Source of the DNA: Phaseolus vulgaris
Lineage: Eukaryota > Streptophyta > Magnoliopsida > Fabales > Fabaceae
Reading direction: 5' to 3'
NCBI RefSeq assembly: GCF_000499845.2
Contig: NC_023754.2
Location: 28,039,869 to 28,103,868 of the forward strand
Length of the DNA: 64,000 nucleotides
Under the pieces are notes generated by a model. The model saw nothing but the letters and a program-made list of their open reading frames with translations. It had not been told where the DNA came from and did not search any database. Positions 12,406-23,480 of the stretch are shown here, piece after piece. Positions within the stretch are counted from its first letter, which is position 1. Every line of letters starts with the position of its first letter. The translations under genes and the position numbers were made by a program.

Positions 12406-12596
12406 TAGAAAATTCTCAAAAATATTTTATATATTGAGTATGAATATATCAAGTGTTAAAGACAATTAAAATTTCTGGCTTTAAATTGCATGTAAAAAAC
12501 TGTGGGTATTCAAGATGGATAAAAAATTATACTATCATTAAAAATTATTAAACGTGATATATAGCAAAAATAGGATAAATAATTAAGTTAAATTAT

Positions 12597-13047
12597 GTGC
12601 GTAGATAGATTTACAACACAAACACTGCAGACAAAAAATATATATATAATTTTTAAAATATAGAATAAAAAACATAGATCTATATATTATATAATTATGA
12701 ATTATATAAATTGTTAATAAAAATTTATTTGCGCAAGTATCTTTTAATTTTTTTTTTAACAAAAAGATGTTTTTCGTGTGATTCAAAGGGAATTGTTTTT
12801 TATTTTTGTAATCATAATAAAAATTTATACAATAAGTTTGAGATTGTAGAAAAATAAATTTATTTCTCTTTTTTAAAATTGTATTATAACCGTACTGAAA
12901 TTGTCAGAAATACAAAAATATTTTTTGAATTGGACAATTTATCGATACATGTCTTACGAGTATCGTGTGAGTATTGATATTCTATAGGTGTGTCCAACAT
13001 ATACACATTATTTAAGACTTATTTAAGAAAGTATCTGAATGTAGTAA
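12597..13047. repeat. Dispersed repeat family R, copy 1
   Basis: Insertion absent from GDSL copy A. It shares segments such as GATCTATATATTATATA, TTTTTATTTTTGTAATCATA and ATAAAAATTTATACAATAA with copies at about 38455-38790 and 41325-41735. The end nearest 13000 carries degenerate tandem motifs like TTACGAGTATCGTGTGAGTA. No open frame; non-autonomous element of unknown class. Confidence 0.65.
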
Positions 13048-14264
13048 ATGTTATTTTTGTTCTTCTTTTATCTTTTAACACATGAGAGAAAAACTTAATA
13101 AAATCTTGAAATTCCAAATAAATAATATCTCAATAGATCTTTTGGAGATAACAAAATTAAACATGTATGTACTTTATTGTGGTATTTTTCTTAAGGACGT
13201 TAAGTCAAACGAACTATAAATGGGCACAGTTGCTCTAGAAAACATGATTAGTGAAAATACATATTCACAGTGTAGAAGAGTCTTTATATTATTGACTTAT
13301 ATATATAGTATTATTGATTTTTATAATAAAGATTTTAAATTAATAATAAAATAGCCCTAGGTGTTTTTTAAAGTTGATCCTCTAATATTATCACTGTGGT
13401 TGTGTAAGGTAGGTGTGTAAGGAAGTGGTTTGTTATTGTACAGAGTGATCGGAGAGAGAAAAAAATAGAGAACTTACCAGTGAAAGAACTGCAGAGAGAA
13501 GGAAGCAATTCCTTGAACCAATTCAATTGTTTTGTCAAAGAATAATTGGTTGGGATAGAAATGCCCCTCTCTTCAAAGAAGCTGGGGTCTAAAGCCCTCG
13601 CTCCAGACACAGCAAAATTGGTTCCCTCTTTCCCACTCTTCTTTTCCAGATACGGCTTCACCAATGGAAGTCCCAATGACTCAGCTGCACATAAAACAAC
13701 TCCAAACACTTAAAACCTACTTTTAACAGGATTTAAATTAACTCTTACCATTTATGTTTGAATTTAATATACAAAACAGAATTTACAACTTCATCATTGT
13801 CATTCGCTTTAACATTTTAGTTCATATATATTTATGCTCAACAACACACTAATCTCACATAGTATAAGATATTTATGGATGATCTAATTAAATATACATA
13901 TTGTAATTTGATTATAGTTGAAATGAAAAATGAAAAGTAGGAGTAAGAGAAGAAGAGAAACGGAACCGATGAAATCGATGATGAGGCGGCCATCGGAGCA
14001 GCGTCCAGTGACATGGTGAAAGAAGGTTTGACCGTAGGGAGGAAAGAAGCAGTGATTAGGGGAGTGGGAAGCGAGATACCTGTTGCCAGTGTCAGTAAGA
14101 GAATCACCAAAACTGAAAATGGAGGTGAATGGGGACGGGGACGAGGATAATAACGGTGGCGATTCTGAAAGTGAGAAAGGTATCAGAAATGCTGCAGTTA
14201 GCACTGCGATTGTAATCCATTGCTGTTCACAGATTGACCTCATTGTCGCCACACACATCCCCAA

Positions 14265-14746
14265 CGAATAACTAACATGTGTTTCACACCTCTTTATAAT
14301 AATATTTTATATTAAAAATAAAAAGTATTATAAAATACTAGCGGAAAACAGTCTCAAGCTTGTCTGTTTATCCGTTTTTTTTAATTAATTTTTATAATAA
14401 TAAAAATTTAACATACATATAAAATAATTTTGAATGAGTTAAAATTGAAAAATAAAAATTAATATGTAAAAAAAATATAAATTGGTTAAATAATATTTTT
14501 TTCATTAGTAGTTTTAGAATAAAAAGACTGATTGAAAATAAAATAAAAATTATTTTATTTTATACATAAAATTTGATATGAAAATGGGAGAAAGTATTTG
14601 TTACTTTAAAATAATGAATTAAAAAAATAGTGAAAAGTCAGTTTGAGTATAAAAATTTACATTAATATTAATTTAAAAATTTAAAAAATAATTTTATTTT
14701 TTAAATAGTTTATATAAAATAACAAAATACTTATGTTTTTACTGCC
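14265..14746. mobile_element. 482-bp insertion with 9-bp target duplication upstream of GDSL copy B
   Basis: CATCCCCAA occurs at 14256-14264 and again at 14747-14755, while copy A has it once (CACATCCCCAAACCTC, about 6200). A 9-bp duplication fits a Mutator-like or hAT-like event better than a retroelement. The ends (CGAATAACTAACATG and TTTTTACTGCC) show only weak inverted similarity. The insert is AT-rich and noncoding. It lies 22 bp 5' of the copy B ATG, so it separates the coding region from the ancestral upstream sequence. Confidence 0.75.
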
Positions 14747-15579
14747 CATCCCCAAACCTCAATTTATTCTCTGTTGAATTAAATATTAATTTTAATTTAC
14801 GCATGGTTTCAAAATTGATAAAAATCATATTTTCACACCTACCGTAATTATTTAACGATCATATTATACTATAATAATATGAATTTAGTTATATTAAATA
14901 TCACTCAAGAAAAATTTTCTCGCTACAGGTAGAAGACAGATAAACATCTTGTCAGACGTTGATAGAACATCTTCTATTTTGATCATTACAGGCAATATTT
15001 CATTTCTTAAATTAGGAAGTTAACAATATGTATGTATATACCTATTCCATCCTCATATTTATTTTTATTTAAGATTGTTAAATATTTTTAATTTATTATG
15101 TTTTTTTTATTTGATTATTCTTTTTATATAAATTTGTTTGGTTTGACTCATTTCATATCTATTAAGTTCATTTCGATCTTCATATATTGTTTTCATTTTT
15201 CTTTTTATATATTTCTAAAATATATATTTGACCATTTTGTTTATTTTCTAATATTTTATTTATTATAATATCTAGCAATCAGTTTTGAATATCAATTTTT
15301 AATGTTAAATCATGTTAACTTATTTATTAGGTCATCTAAAAAAAAATTGTCTTTAGTTCTTAATTTCGTTTTATTTAAAGAAGTTTTTATTATATCAAAT
15401 GATAATTTTTCTATTACGTTTTATACTTATTTATGATATATATTTTGTACATATACTACCAAGCTAATTAGTCATCTAGTGATTTTATGGTTGGTAATAA
15501 CTTACACGGTATTGGCTTCAAATCCTAAATTGATGTTTTGTTTTGACTTTTCAAAATACAATACTTGGAGATAAACTAT

Positions 15580-16056
15580 AAAGATCCGAAATTATTGCAC
15601 GACAAGTAGACCAATTTCAATGCAAATAAAATCTAAATGTTAAGTATTTAAAAGGACTTTTATTTATTAGCAATGTTTAATCTGTTGAAAGTGAATTAAT
15701 AATTAATGTAGTTTATTTAAATTTAAAAGGTTAGCATATATATATATATATATATATATAGTATATAATCTATAATAATATATAATATGAACTTTCTAAT
15801 ACATAAATTATGTTTTTATTTTATTTGTACTAATAATAATGGTATGAAGATGATGGGTGAAACCCGTCACTGTTATTAGTGTTTTTCATTTATTTTTAAT
15901 TTGAAAATGTAAATAATTTTATTAAATTCGTTCGTATGTATAGTCTTCCATCATCTAAACCACTAATTTTAGATTGAATAACTACAAAGTTGTTGGCCGA
16001 CATAACTATTTGATAGAAGAAAAATGTTTGTTTCACACACTATTGCTTACTTTACC
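15580..16056. other. Intergenic region with an (AT)n tract
   Basis: AT-rich sequence with an (AT)n microsatellite at about 15735-15760. No gene or RNA is seen. Confidence 0.5.
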
Positions 16057-16225
16057 CTAAACCTTACTTTACACTCCATTAAATATTAATATTTTAATTT
16101 TTTAATTTTAAAAATTATTTTAATATTTATTTATATTTTCATTAAAAATATTTTTTATTTTTTAAAAATATATTTATTATAAATATTAATATTTTATTGT
16201 AAGTGTAAAGTGAAGTAAGATATGA
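16057..16225. mobile_element. Small MITE-like inverted repeat
   Basis: Outer arms CTTACTTTACACTCCATTAA and, inverted, TCTTACTTCACTTTACACTT flank an AT-rich centre that is itself largely self-complementary (AAATATTAATATTTT on both sides). Length about 165 bp. Target duplication not resolved. Confidence 0.5.
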
Positions 16226-16348
16226 AAATATTATCACCCTTAATAAAATTGAATGAGTGTTGCAGGTATTATCTTAAAAAGTACATAAAATGTAGAAGTG
16301 GTGTAGAAGAGGAAGAAATGTAACTTATTTAATTGACATACATAATTT

Positions 16349-16716
16349 TTAACAGGGAATCTTGGAGATGAACCACTCCATAACAACAATTGGAGCCTTG
16401 ATGAGTGCCAGAGCAAACTCTATTATGATAGTCACGCAAAGGCAACACGGACATATGCATGTCAAAATCAACCTGCCACGGGATCACACACAAAACTTTT
16501 GAATCAAAGAACCAAAATTAAGAGGGTATTTAAAACTTCCATTGTAGTCTAATTCAAAATTTAGAAGGAAGTAAAGAAGAAGAGGAAAAAAGAAGTTTAC
16601 CCAACTATCCAAACAAGCACACCCAGAAGGGAGATGAGAAGAGATAAGAAGGCAAAAGGCAGGCCCAGCAAGAACCCAAGGGGCCTGCATTTACAGTCTT
16701 CAGAGCAGCAGCACAT
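16349..16716 (-). CDS. TAXIMIN-like small peptide protein
   Basis: Two short exons, 16601-16716 and 16349-16472, joined across a GTAAAC donor and a GGCAG acceptor, encode a 79-aa protein. It begins [18 protein letters not shown], has a hydrophobic stretch at about residues 15-38 ([15 protein letters not shown]), then [11 protein letters not shown] and the C-terminal block [18 protein letters not shown]. This cysteine-rich layout and the KAP..VMEWF...IPC ending match plant TAXIMIN peptides (about 75 aa), first described as regulators of taxane metabolism and in Arabidopsis linked to lateral organ separation. It is unclear whether the N-terminal hydrophobic part is a signal peptide or a membrane anchor. 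The frame shift between exons hides the gene from simple ORF scans. A TATA-like run at 16756-16768 lies about 40 bp upstream of the ATG. Confidence 0.88.
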
Positions 16717-16755
16717 GGTTTAATAATATCTTCTTAATTCATCTTCTCATATTGC

Positions 16756-16768
16756 TTTTTATATATAT
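16756..16768 (-). promoter_or_regulatory. Possible TATA box of the TAXIMIN-like gene
   Basis: On the minus strand reads TATATATAAAAA, about 40-52 bp upstream of the ATG at 16716. In an AT-rich genome such motifs occur by chance, so this rests on position only. Confidence 0.3.
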
Positions 16769-17229
16769 CTTGAAGCTTTTGTGTTAAGCAGAAGCCAAAT
16801 GCAACACAAACTCATGCTGTTGCTACAAAGAATAGGGTTGATTACCAATACCAGAACGTGGCACTTTCAAATAGTTGACTGTGTTGAGACCTGTCTGCGT
16901 TGCCAACTTCCCATGCTAAGATTCAATCACTCAGTCATGTGTCTACTGGGGGGCTATTATCTGAATCAAACATCTCTGGAATTCGATTCACCAATTTCTT
17001 AAAATAATTGTTAGTCAACAATACTAATAAATTACGTCTAATCAATACATAAATTATTGGGATGCACTATTCTAAAATTTAAACCATTACATGAAAGGTA
17101 CCAGAAATTTAAGTGTGACAATAAATTATTTAGACATGTAAGGTACGGGAAATTTAAGTGTGAAGTTGGGGGTTGTAAAATTTGAGTACTTTCTAGTGTG
17201 AATTTAAGTTATCGTGTTAAAAAAGTTTA

Positions 17230-17700
17230 AGTCTTGTATCGGTATGAGTGGAGATCGACCTGATCGAGATCTGGAAATTCTGGTTGAGATCAGGGAAATC
17301 TGACCAAGACCAGGGAAATCACCACGGACGGTTCGGTCGATCGACACATAAATTCATTAACGCTCAAACCAATGTCAGTGATGTTAATCTGTCATTAAGT
17401 ATTAGGTAATACATTCATAAGTGTGATCCATTCAACTAATCAGGCCCAACAAGCATTAAAATAATATAAATAGCACACATTCCAAAGAGAATGGTACGAC
17501 ATTTATTACTGTGCACCTAACTGGATACCGATCACCCGTTTTACTGACTTAAGCGTCAGAGTGTTTTCCGCACGTACCCCATTCGGTGTTCACCCGAGAC
17601 CAAGAGCCGAAGGAGAAACATAAATACGAGAAAGATCTCAGTCAAGCACTTAACCACCTGCCGACCAAAGGAGGAGGACGAAGACTTCAATAGTTCTCTA
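17230..17700 (+). mobile_element. Probable LTR retrotransposon fragment (solo LTR-like)
   Basis: More GC-rich than its surroundings. It has a TATA-like ATAATATAAATAGC at about 17461 and, about 80 bp later, ACTGACTTAAGCGTCAGAGTG (17542 on, first 20 bases diagnostic), close to a motif common in the R/U5 part of plant Ty3-type LTRs. Low-copy repeats such as GAAATCTGACCAAGACCAGG precede it. No gag or pol sequence is present. The exact ends are not determined. Confidence 0.5.
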
Positions 17701-18373
17701 GGTCTCATCTTTCTAATAGGAAAAAATCTTATTTATTAGAAGATTGAATTATAAAAGAAAGATTTATAAATTTATTAGTGTGAAGTTCGAGACGGTGTTA
17801 TAATTTTTTATAATCTTTTTATAATATAAGAGTTGATTCAACATGCCAAATAAAAAAGTTATAAATTTGTAATTTTCTTAAATAAAAAAGTCTTCTTGAT
17901 AGAATTTCAACATGCCAAATAAAAATAAAATGACATTATAAATAAAAGTCATCCAGAGATATTCGTGGTTAGGAATACTTTCACTATTCAAGAAAAAATA
18001 TATCATTGGTGTTGCATATGACTTATTTAACCTCTATTTGAATAGTATTCTTTTAAAAAAAATTTAAAAAATGGTAATTTAGATCAAACTTATTCAATTT
18101 CCATATACCTCCTGTAAACTTTTATTTTTGGATAAAGGCGGTGAATAACTCTTATTTTTTTAATATCAAGTTCTTTTTTAAATTAATTCAAATAACCATT
18201 TTAATAATTTTCTTTTAAAATATATTACAAAAAGTAATTGAATTTTAAAAAGAGGGGATGTTTTTAACTTTTGTTTGATTTAATTCAACATTATTGTTAA
18301 AACATGTGGGTGTCAACTATTGTTTGAATCAATTATTGCCGAAACTGAGAGTTTAACAACAACTGTTCCTTAA

Positions 18374-19042
18374 GGCAGATTCTTCCTGCATCATATCATT
18401 TTGGACTGCACTCAATATACACAAAAAAAAGACTAAAATATGCTTAATGAAAAGAAAATTAGGATTTAGATAATATGTGCACCCAACCCACATCCAACTC
18501 ACCCAGCAGCCTTGCACCCTTCATTTTTATTCTTGCCGTCACTGTGGCTGCCGGAACTCGGAGCAACATTGAGACACTGCGACGACAGCAAATGAAGCCA
18601 CCGGAGAAGGAGATGAAGTCACCGGAAAAGGATTGAAGCCACCAGAGAAGGAGACAAATCGCAGTATGTGAGTTTTGAGGTTGCCAGTGAGTTCCGCACT
18701 TTTATCTTGAAAGTGTAAAAAGAGAAGAATGTCACAACGATAATCTTTGGGAATGTCAATTGATGTCGTCGCGGTGCCTCTGCTGTTTTCGAGTTCCATT
18801 GCTGCAACAGTCACGACAAGAACAAGAATGAGGGTGTTTGGGTTGCTCTATGTTTAAGTTTCAAAGCTTTTGTGCGTTGCCTCACATTGACCACCGAAAA
18901 ATTAAGGGTGCAAGACTGCTGGGTGGGTCGGGTGGACATTTTACCTAAACACTAATTTTCATTTCATTAAAGATATATTAATCTTTTTCTGGGTGTATAT
19001 TGAGTGCAGTCCAAAATGATATGGTGCAGGGGAGAATCTGCC
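18374..19042. mobile_element. Mutator-like element with 9-bp TSD, Pack-MULE candidate
   Basis: The 669-bp element is flanked by a perfect 9-bp duplication GTTCCTTAA at 18365-18373 and 19043-19051. Its termini are long inverted repeats of roughly 150 bp: both begin GGCAGATTCT and share ATCATTTTGGACTGCACTCA. The arms also match through GGTGCAAGACTGCTGGGT and its inverted counterpart near 18510. Long TIRs with a 9-bp duplication are the signature of Mutator-like elements. There is no transposase. The interior (about 18540-18900) is clearly more GC-rich, has 27-bp-scale repeats around GAAGCCACCGGAGAAGGAG, and carries a 91-codon minus-strand open frame of unknown origin at 18539-18814, so it may be captured host gene sequence. 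Confidence 0.85.
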
Positions 19043-19051
19043 GTTCCTTAA

Positions 19052-20360
19052 TTGCCTTCTTCTTCTTATTTTTTTGTGTAGCATATATCGCTTTTTTCTT
19101 TTGTTTGACATCAGTGACCTTTTTCTTTTCAAGAGAAAAAAGAAAACTCACATGTCTTTGAATTTTTTTGACTGAAATAATATTATTTTCAAATTTAATA
19201 CCTCAAATAGCCCCCAAAGAGGAATATTCCCCCAACTACCTAAGGGAATTCGGTCCTAATTTCGGGAAGGGTTTTTTTTTATTTAAATATGGGTAGAGGG
19301 AATGTAATTGGAAAAAGAAAAATAAATAAAGGAAATTGAATTTATAGTAGGAAAAAATAGTTAAAAAACATTAATTAAAAATGTTGAGAATAAAATTTGA
19401 TTGGATTTAGAAAGGGAAATATAAAAAATTATTTAAACGTGAAAAAATGGTTTTTTTAATATTGATTTTGTAGTATTATTTGAAGATTTTTTTTATTAAT
19501 GTAGTGATTTATAGAAAAAATTAATTAGAAGAAATACCGATAGTTATTTCTGTAACTCATTCCAATGAGTCGTAGGGTAAATTTTCTATCTAGCATCATT
19601 TGCATTTTTATTTTTCCATCTAGTTTATATATATTTTTAGAATTAATGTTTTTTATCGTTTTTAAATTTGTGCTTTTTATATTATATTTTAATATTATAA
19701 CTCTCGATAAAGGAGAAATAAGTAAGGATGAAAAAAAAGAAATAAAATATTAATGAGCACCTTTTCAAGAATTCCCTGTCCGAGTAATAAAACATTGTTT
19801 TCAAAATGTTATTATGCTGAAAGAAACCTCTACTGTAGCTACTGTGGCAGAACAAATTTTGCCTTTGCATCCGTGTGTGGCAGAACATTATATATGATGA
19901 AAAGAATAGATTCCTCTAAAGTTAACCATCTAATAATAGAGAGTAAAATGAAGAGTTGTGAAATTGATTTTATTGATTGAAAAAATGAAGTTGTGTAAAG
20001 TAGGTGAGTCATTCACTTATACTGAGGCAATCTCCCTATATTCTAATCACTCAGCAGGAGATGATAATTGATGAATTCCTACATCCAAGCCAAACAAAAA
20101 TCACCTTATCTCTTAAGCAGCCGGGCTTGACTTCAACCTTGCTAAAAATAGTTTTTCTTCTTTTTGGTCAATTGGTATTAACCTCCCCCTGACAACACTT
20201 TCTGCAACTTCCTCAAAAGCCACCATGGCAAATTCATTTCATCAAACATATTGTTTTATTTTTCTTTAAATGCTTTACATTATTGTCAGAGGCACAAGAA
20301 GACATGAGTAGCAATCAAGAGGGATAATCTCGTTTAACAGAAAAATGCCGTTGTGCATCC
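19052..20360. other. Intergenic region 3' of the PPR gene
   Basis: AT-rich. Several short open frames of about 60-75 codons at 19565-20192 lack recognisable motifs and are not called. The part nearest 20360 is presumably the PPR 3' UTR. Confidence 0.4.
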
Positions 20361-21938
20361 CTAAAAGACATTATCAGCTCCAACCCAACTCCGGCCAGTG
20401 TCCTTGGATATTCCTCTCGCCTTCATTGTTTCTCTAAGCTCAGTTACACTTTCCCATTTGCCAGCATCTGCCAAAGTATTAGATAGTGCAACATATGCCC
20501 CTGGTCTTCCAGTAGCATTCAGCTTAAAAAGTTCATTTGCAGCTAATTTTGCCATCTCTATATTACCATGGAGTCTGCAAGAACTAAGTAGAGCAGCCCA
20601 CACATCCGAATTCGGTCTCTCGGGCATCCTCATGACGAATTCCCAAGCCTGATTCAGCCTCCCTGCTCGTCCTAACAAATCAACCATGCACGCATGATGC
20701 TCCATCCCTGGCTTTACCAGGTAATCATTCTCCATCCTCTGAAAGATCTCCCAGCCCTTGTCCACAAGTCCAGCATGTGCACAAGCTGAGAGAGCACTAA
20801 GGCATGTCACGTAATTGGGTACAATGCCATATTCTTTTTGCATTTTTCCAAATAGCTCAAGTGCTTCTTCAGGGAACCCATTCTTCCCGTATCCATCAAT
20901 CATAGATGTCCATGAAAAAACGTTCTTCACACGCATGTGGCAAAAAACTCTCAGAGCATCTGAGACTCTTCCACACTTTGAATACATGTCTATAAGGGCA
21001 CTTCCCAGTTTAATGTCAGCATAAAAAGGAGTCTTCATAAGCTGATTTTGTACTTGTTGCCCAATTTCGAATGCCGCAAGCATGGAACAGGCACCAATTA
21101 CACTAGCAAATGTAGAAACGTTTGGCCTAAACTTCAACCTTTGCATATCAATGTAAACTTCAATAGATCTACTCGCATATTCGGATGTCTTGCTGTAACC
21201 TTCTATCATGGCATTAAATGCTACCACATCCTTGCCCAATGTTTTCTTAAATATACGTTCAGCATCTTCAAAATACCCTTGATTCATGTAACCAGAGATG
21301 AGGGATGTTGAGCATACAACGTTCTTCTCTGACATCACGTCAAACACAGTCCTCGCGTAAGCAATCCTTCCATTCTTTACATAAGAGTCAATCAGTGCAG
21401 TACAAAGAACTTCATCTCTCTCAACATCAGATTTGAGGATCTGGGTATGCACCATTCTACCTAGATCACCAAGCAACGCAACATTACACCCAGAAGTAGA
21501 CGCCTTTAAAATCATAGAAAAAGTAAATCCATCAGGCTTCTCACCAGACACTAAAAGCCTACGCACCAAACCAAGAGACTCTTCAACCTGACATTGTTTG
21601 ATATAGCCACTAATCATATAATTATAAGCAGATAAACTTCTGTCCCGCAAGTCATCAAACACCTGGCGTGCATATCTCAAACAGTTGCATTTCAGGTACA
21701 AAATAAGTAGCTTGATGGAAATATTGGTGTTTGGAACAAACCCAGATTTAAGAATACGAGAATGGATCTTTTGGCCGTGGGTAGGAGTCTGGGAATTAAT
21801 GTAATGCTGCAGAGCAGTGGATAACAAAGTAGAGGGAGAAGCAAAGTCATTATTTTGAGGAAATGGTCGATGGGGTGAGATGAGCGAAGTGCAGAAGGCA
21901 CGTGACGAGAAGAAGGGTCTGAATATTTCATTGTTCAT
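20361..21938 (-). CDS. Pentatricopeptide repeat protein, PLS/E class, organellar
   Basis: Intronless 525-aa PPR protein. PPR proteins bind organellar RNA in a sequence-specific way and act in editing, splicing or stability. About the first 50 residues (MNNEIFRPFFSSRAFCTSL...) are Ser/Arg-rich and acid-poor, suggesting mitochondrial targeting. Successive repeats follow, for example YNYMISGYIKQCQVEESLGL, CSTSLISGYMNQGYFEDAER, FNAMIEGYSK, LGSALIDMYSKCGRVSDALR and WTSMIDGYGKNGFPEEALEL. The C-terminal part (HHACMVDLLGRAGRLNQAW, PNSDVWAALLSSCRLHGN, YVALSNTLADAGKWESVTEL) forms E/E+-type motifs, and the protein ends GRSWVGADNVF without a DYW domain. Its length and end resemble Arabidopsis At1g28690 (an E-class PPR near GDSL genes), a tentative orthologue. 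The RNA target is not predictable here. Confidence 0.93.
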   Translation of the reverse strand: MNNEIFRPFFSSRAFCTSLISPHRPFPQNNDFASPSTLLSTALQHYINSQTPTHGQKIHSRILKSGFVPNTNISIKLLILYLKCNCLRYARQVFDDLRDRSLSAYNYMISGYIKQCQVEESLGLVRRLLVSGEKPDGFTFSMILKASTSGCNVALLGDLGRMVHTQILKSDVERDEVLCTALIDSYVKNGRIAYARTVFDVMSEKNVVCSTSLISGYMNQGYFEDAERIFKKTLGKDVVAFNAMIEGYSKTSEYASRSIEVYIDMQRLKFRPNVSTFASVIGACSMLAAFEIGQQVQNQLMKTPFYADIKLGSALIDMYSKCGRVSDALRVFCHMRVKNVFSWTSMIDGYGKNGFPEEALELFGKMQKEYGIVPNYVTCLSALSACAHAGLVDKGWEIFQRMENDYLVKPGMEHHACMVDLLGRAGRLNQAWEFVMRMPERPNSDVWAALLSSCRLHGNIEMAKLAANELFKLNATGRPGAYVALSNTLADAGKWESVTELRETMKARGISKDTGRSWVGADNVF

Positions 21939-23480
21939 CCTCTCATTGACATCGCCAGAGCCAAGTTAAGCAAACTCTCGTTGAAAATACAATGGAACAT
22001 AGTAAACTATTTCTAGTAGTCGCAGGTGCACGTAAGATCAATTGGCATAGCTTTCGTCTAAAACTATGTTTTTTTTTCAAAGTACGAAAAAAAGAGGGAG
22101 AGAGAGAAATTTCTCCTCATTATTGAAAGCATATTAGTTTGAATGAAAATAAATTACAGAGAAAACTTCTACTTTCATTTTTTAGTAATTTCATCATTTA
22201 AAACTTAATGAATTATCACATTACTTATCTCAGAAAATAATTATGGAATTAATTCTTTTAAAAACTTAAATTATTATTATATTAAATTTTAAAATTTATT
22301 ACCATGGCATGACATTTTAGCATATTATTGTTTTTATAATAAATATTAATAATAAAGTTTGAACTTAGAATCTCATACAAATTATTTAAATTTTCACTAA
22401 TTGACTAATAGTAGTGGATACAATATATTATACTATATATGACAAATCAAATTTTCAAAAAACTATTTTCATGATAAAACCATTTTACATTTTTTAAATA
22501 ACTAGTTTAATAAACAAACTAAAATACGTATTCGTGTAATTTTAAGCTTATGAGCCAAATGCGAAATTCTAAGTCCAAATTTACCCATACTCCACACCTA
22601 GTAAACATCCCTGGATCCCTGCTATGTTTTATGTAGAAATTTGTTTATAAGATTTTGATACCAAACACTTGGTTTGATTTCTAATTCTAAATTTTGTTTT
22701 TATCTTTTAAAATACAATTAAACAAGGTTAGTTTGATATTGGGGTTTGGGGGAGGGAGATGATGTAAGCTGCAAAGCGTTTAGGCAGGAACTGTTGAACA
22801 ATTTGAAAACACGAAATGAAAAGAAAATGAAAAACAATATCTTCCAATTGTCACTGGAGTTTTTTGTTAATTGAGAAAACTAAATACGCAGTTTCAACAT
22901 TTTCTTTGAAAGTTTAACCGGTTTTTATTATGGTTTAAAATTTATTAAATAAATAAAATCTAAGAAATATATTATTTTCAATATATTTCAGTCTGTAATA
23001 AAAAGTTTCTTCAACAGAGTATGCTTCACAAAATTATATTTCTAGCATTGATCAAATTATAACAAACAAATACAAAAAAAAATCAATATTTCATCAGTAA
23101 TATCTACCATAATTATATTCTTTTTTAATAATTGTCAAATCCCAGTCTGTATGGTTTTGACAGTGGTACGCCATACAAATACCTTACCAGTTACAAGTAT
23201 ACATTACTTTCTTTTGCTAAAAAACAATAAAAAAAATAAAAATATGGAGTGGACAAAACCCCAACTATAACAAAGGAATAGCTACACAAATTTTGATAGA
23301 AAAATCCAAACAAAATGCATTTAGTATTACTTTTTTTCATCAAAAATGCATTTAGTATTACTAAGGTCTAAGCATTGGCATAATAGTATTGATGTTTCAT
23401 TTACATATAGTTCCTAATAACAGAGAAAAAAAAAAAGCAAGACTGAAATGTTACAACAGGAAGATTGAAGTTCGATTTAG
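21939..23480. other. Intergenic region between PPR 5' end and THOC7 3' end
   Basis: AT-rich; no gene, tRNA or strong repeat recognised. GCATTTAGTATTACT occurs twice near 23315-23360 as a small direct repeat. Confidence 0.4.

Larger units (their letters stand above)
8965..14243 (-). pseudogene. GDSL esterase/lipase, copy B (frameshifted)
   Basis: Near-identical paralogue of copy A with the same five-exon layout: 13967-14243, 13478-13684, 9912-10060, 9291-9563, 8965-9166. Exons 1-3 are in frame and encode a signal peptide, [12 protein letters not shown] (Ser48) and GEIGGNDFN. Exon 4 is 273 nt against 274 in copy A: a C is missing from a CCC run near 9370, right after the residues LDKLRA. The shifted frame reaches a TAG at 9136-9134 in exon 5, so the product would be about 312 residues and lose the Asp-His catalytic pair, although DGMHL is still present in DNA. 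A second 1-bp deletion lies just before the old stop, near 8970. Intron 2 has grown to 3.4 kb by insertions, and another insertion sits 22 bp upstream of the ATG. Probably nonfunctional; a sequencing error at one site could not explain all the lesions. Confidence 0.85.
7770..15579. repeat. Tandem duplication unit B (GDSL block)
   Basis: Second copy of the 2180-6878 block, in the same orientation, expanded by several insertions. Past 15579 the sequence (AAAGATCCGAAATTATTGC) has no counterpart after unit A. Confidence 0.85.
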
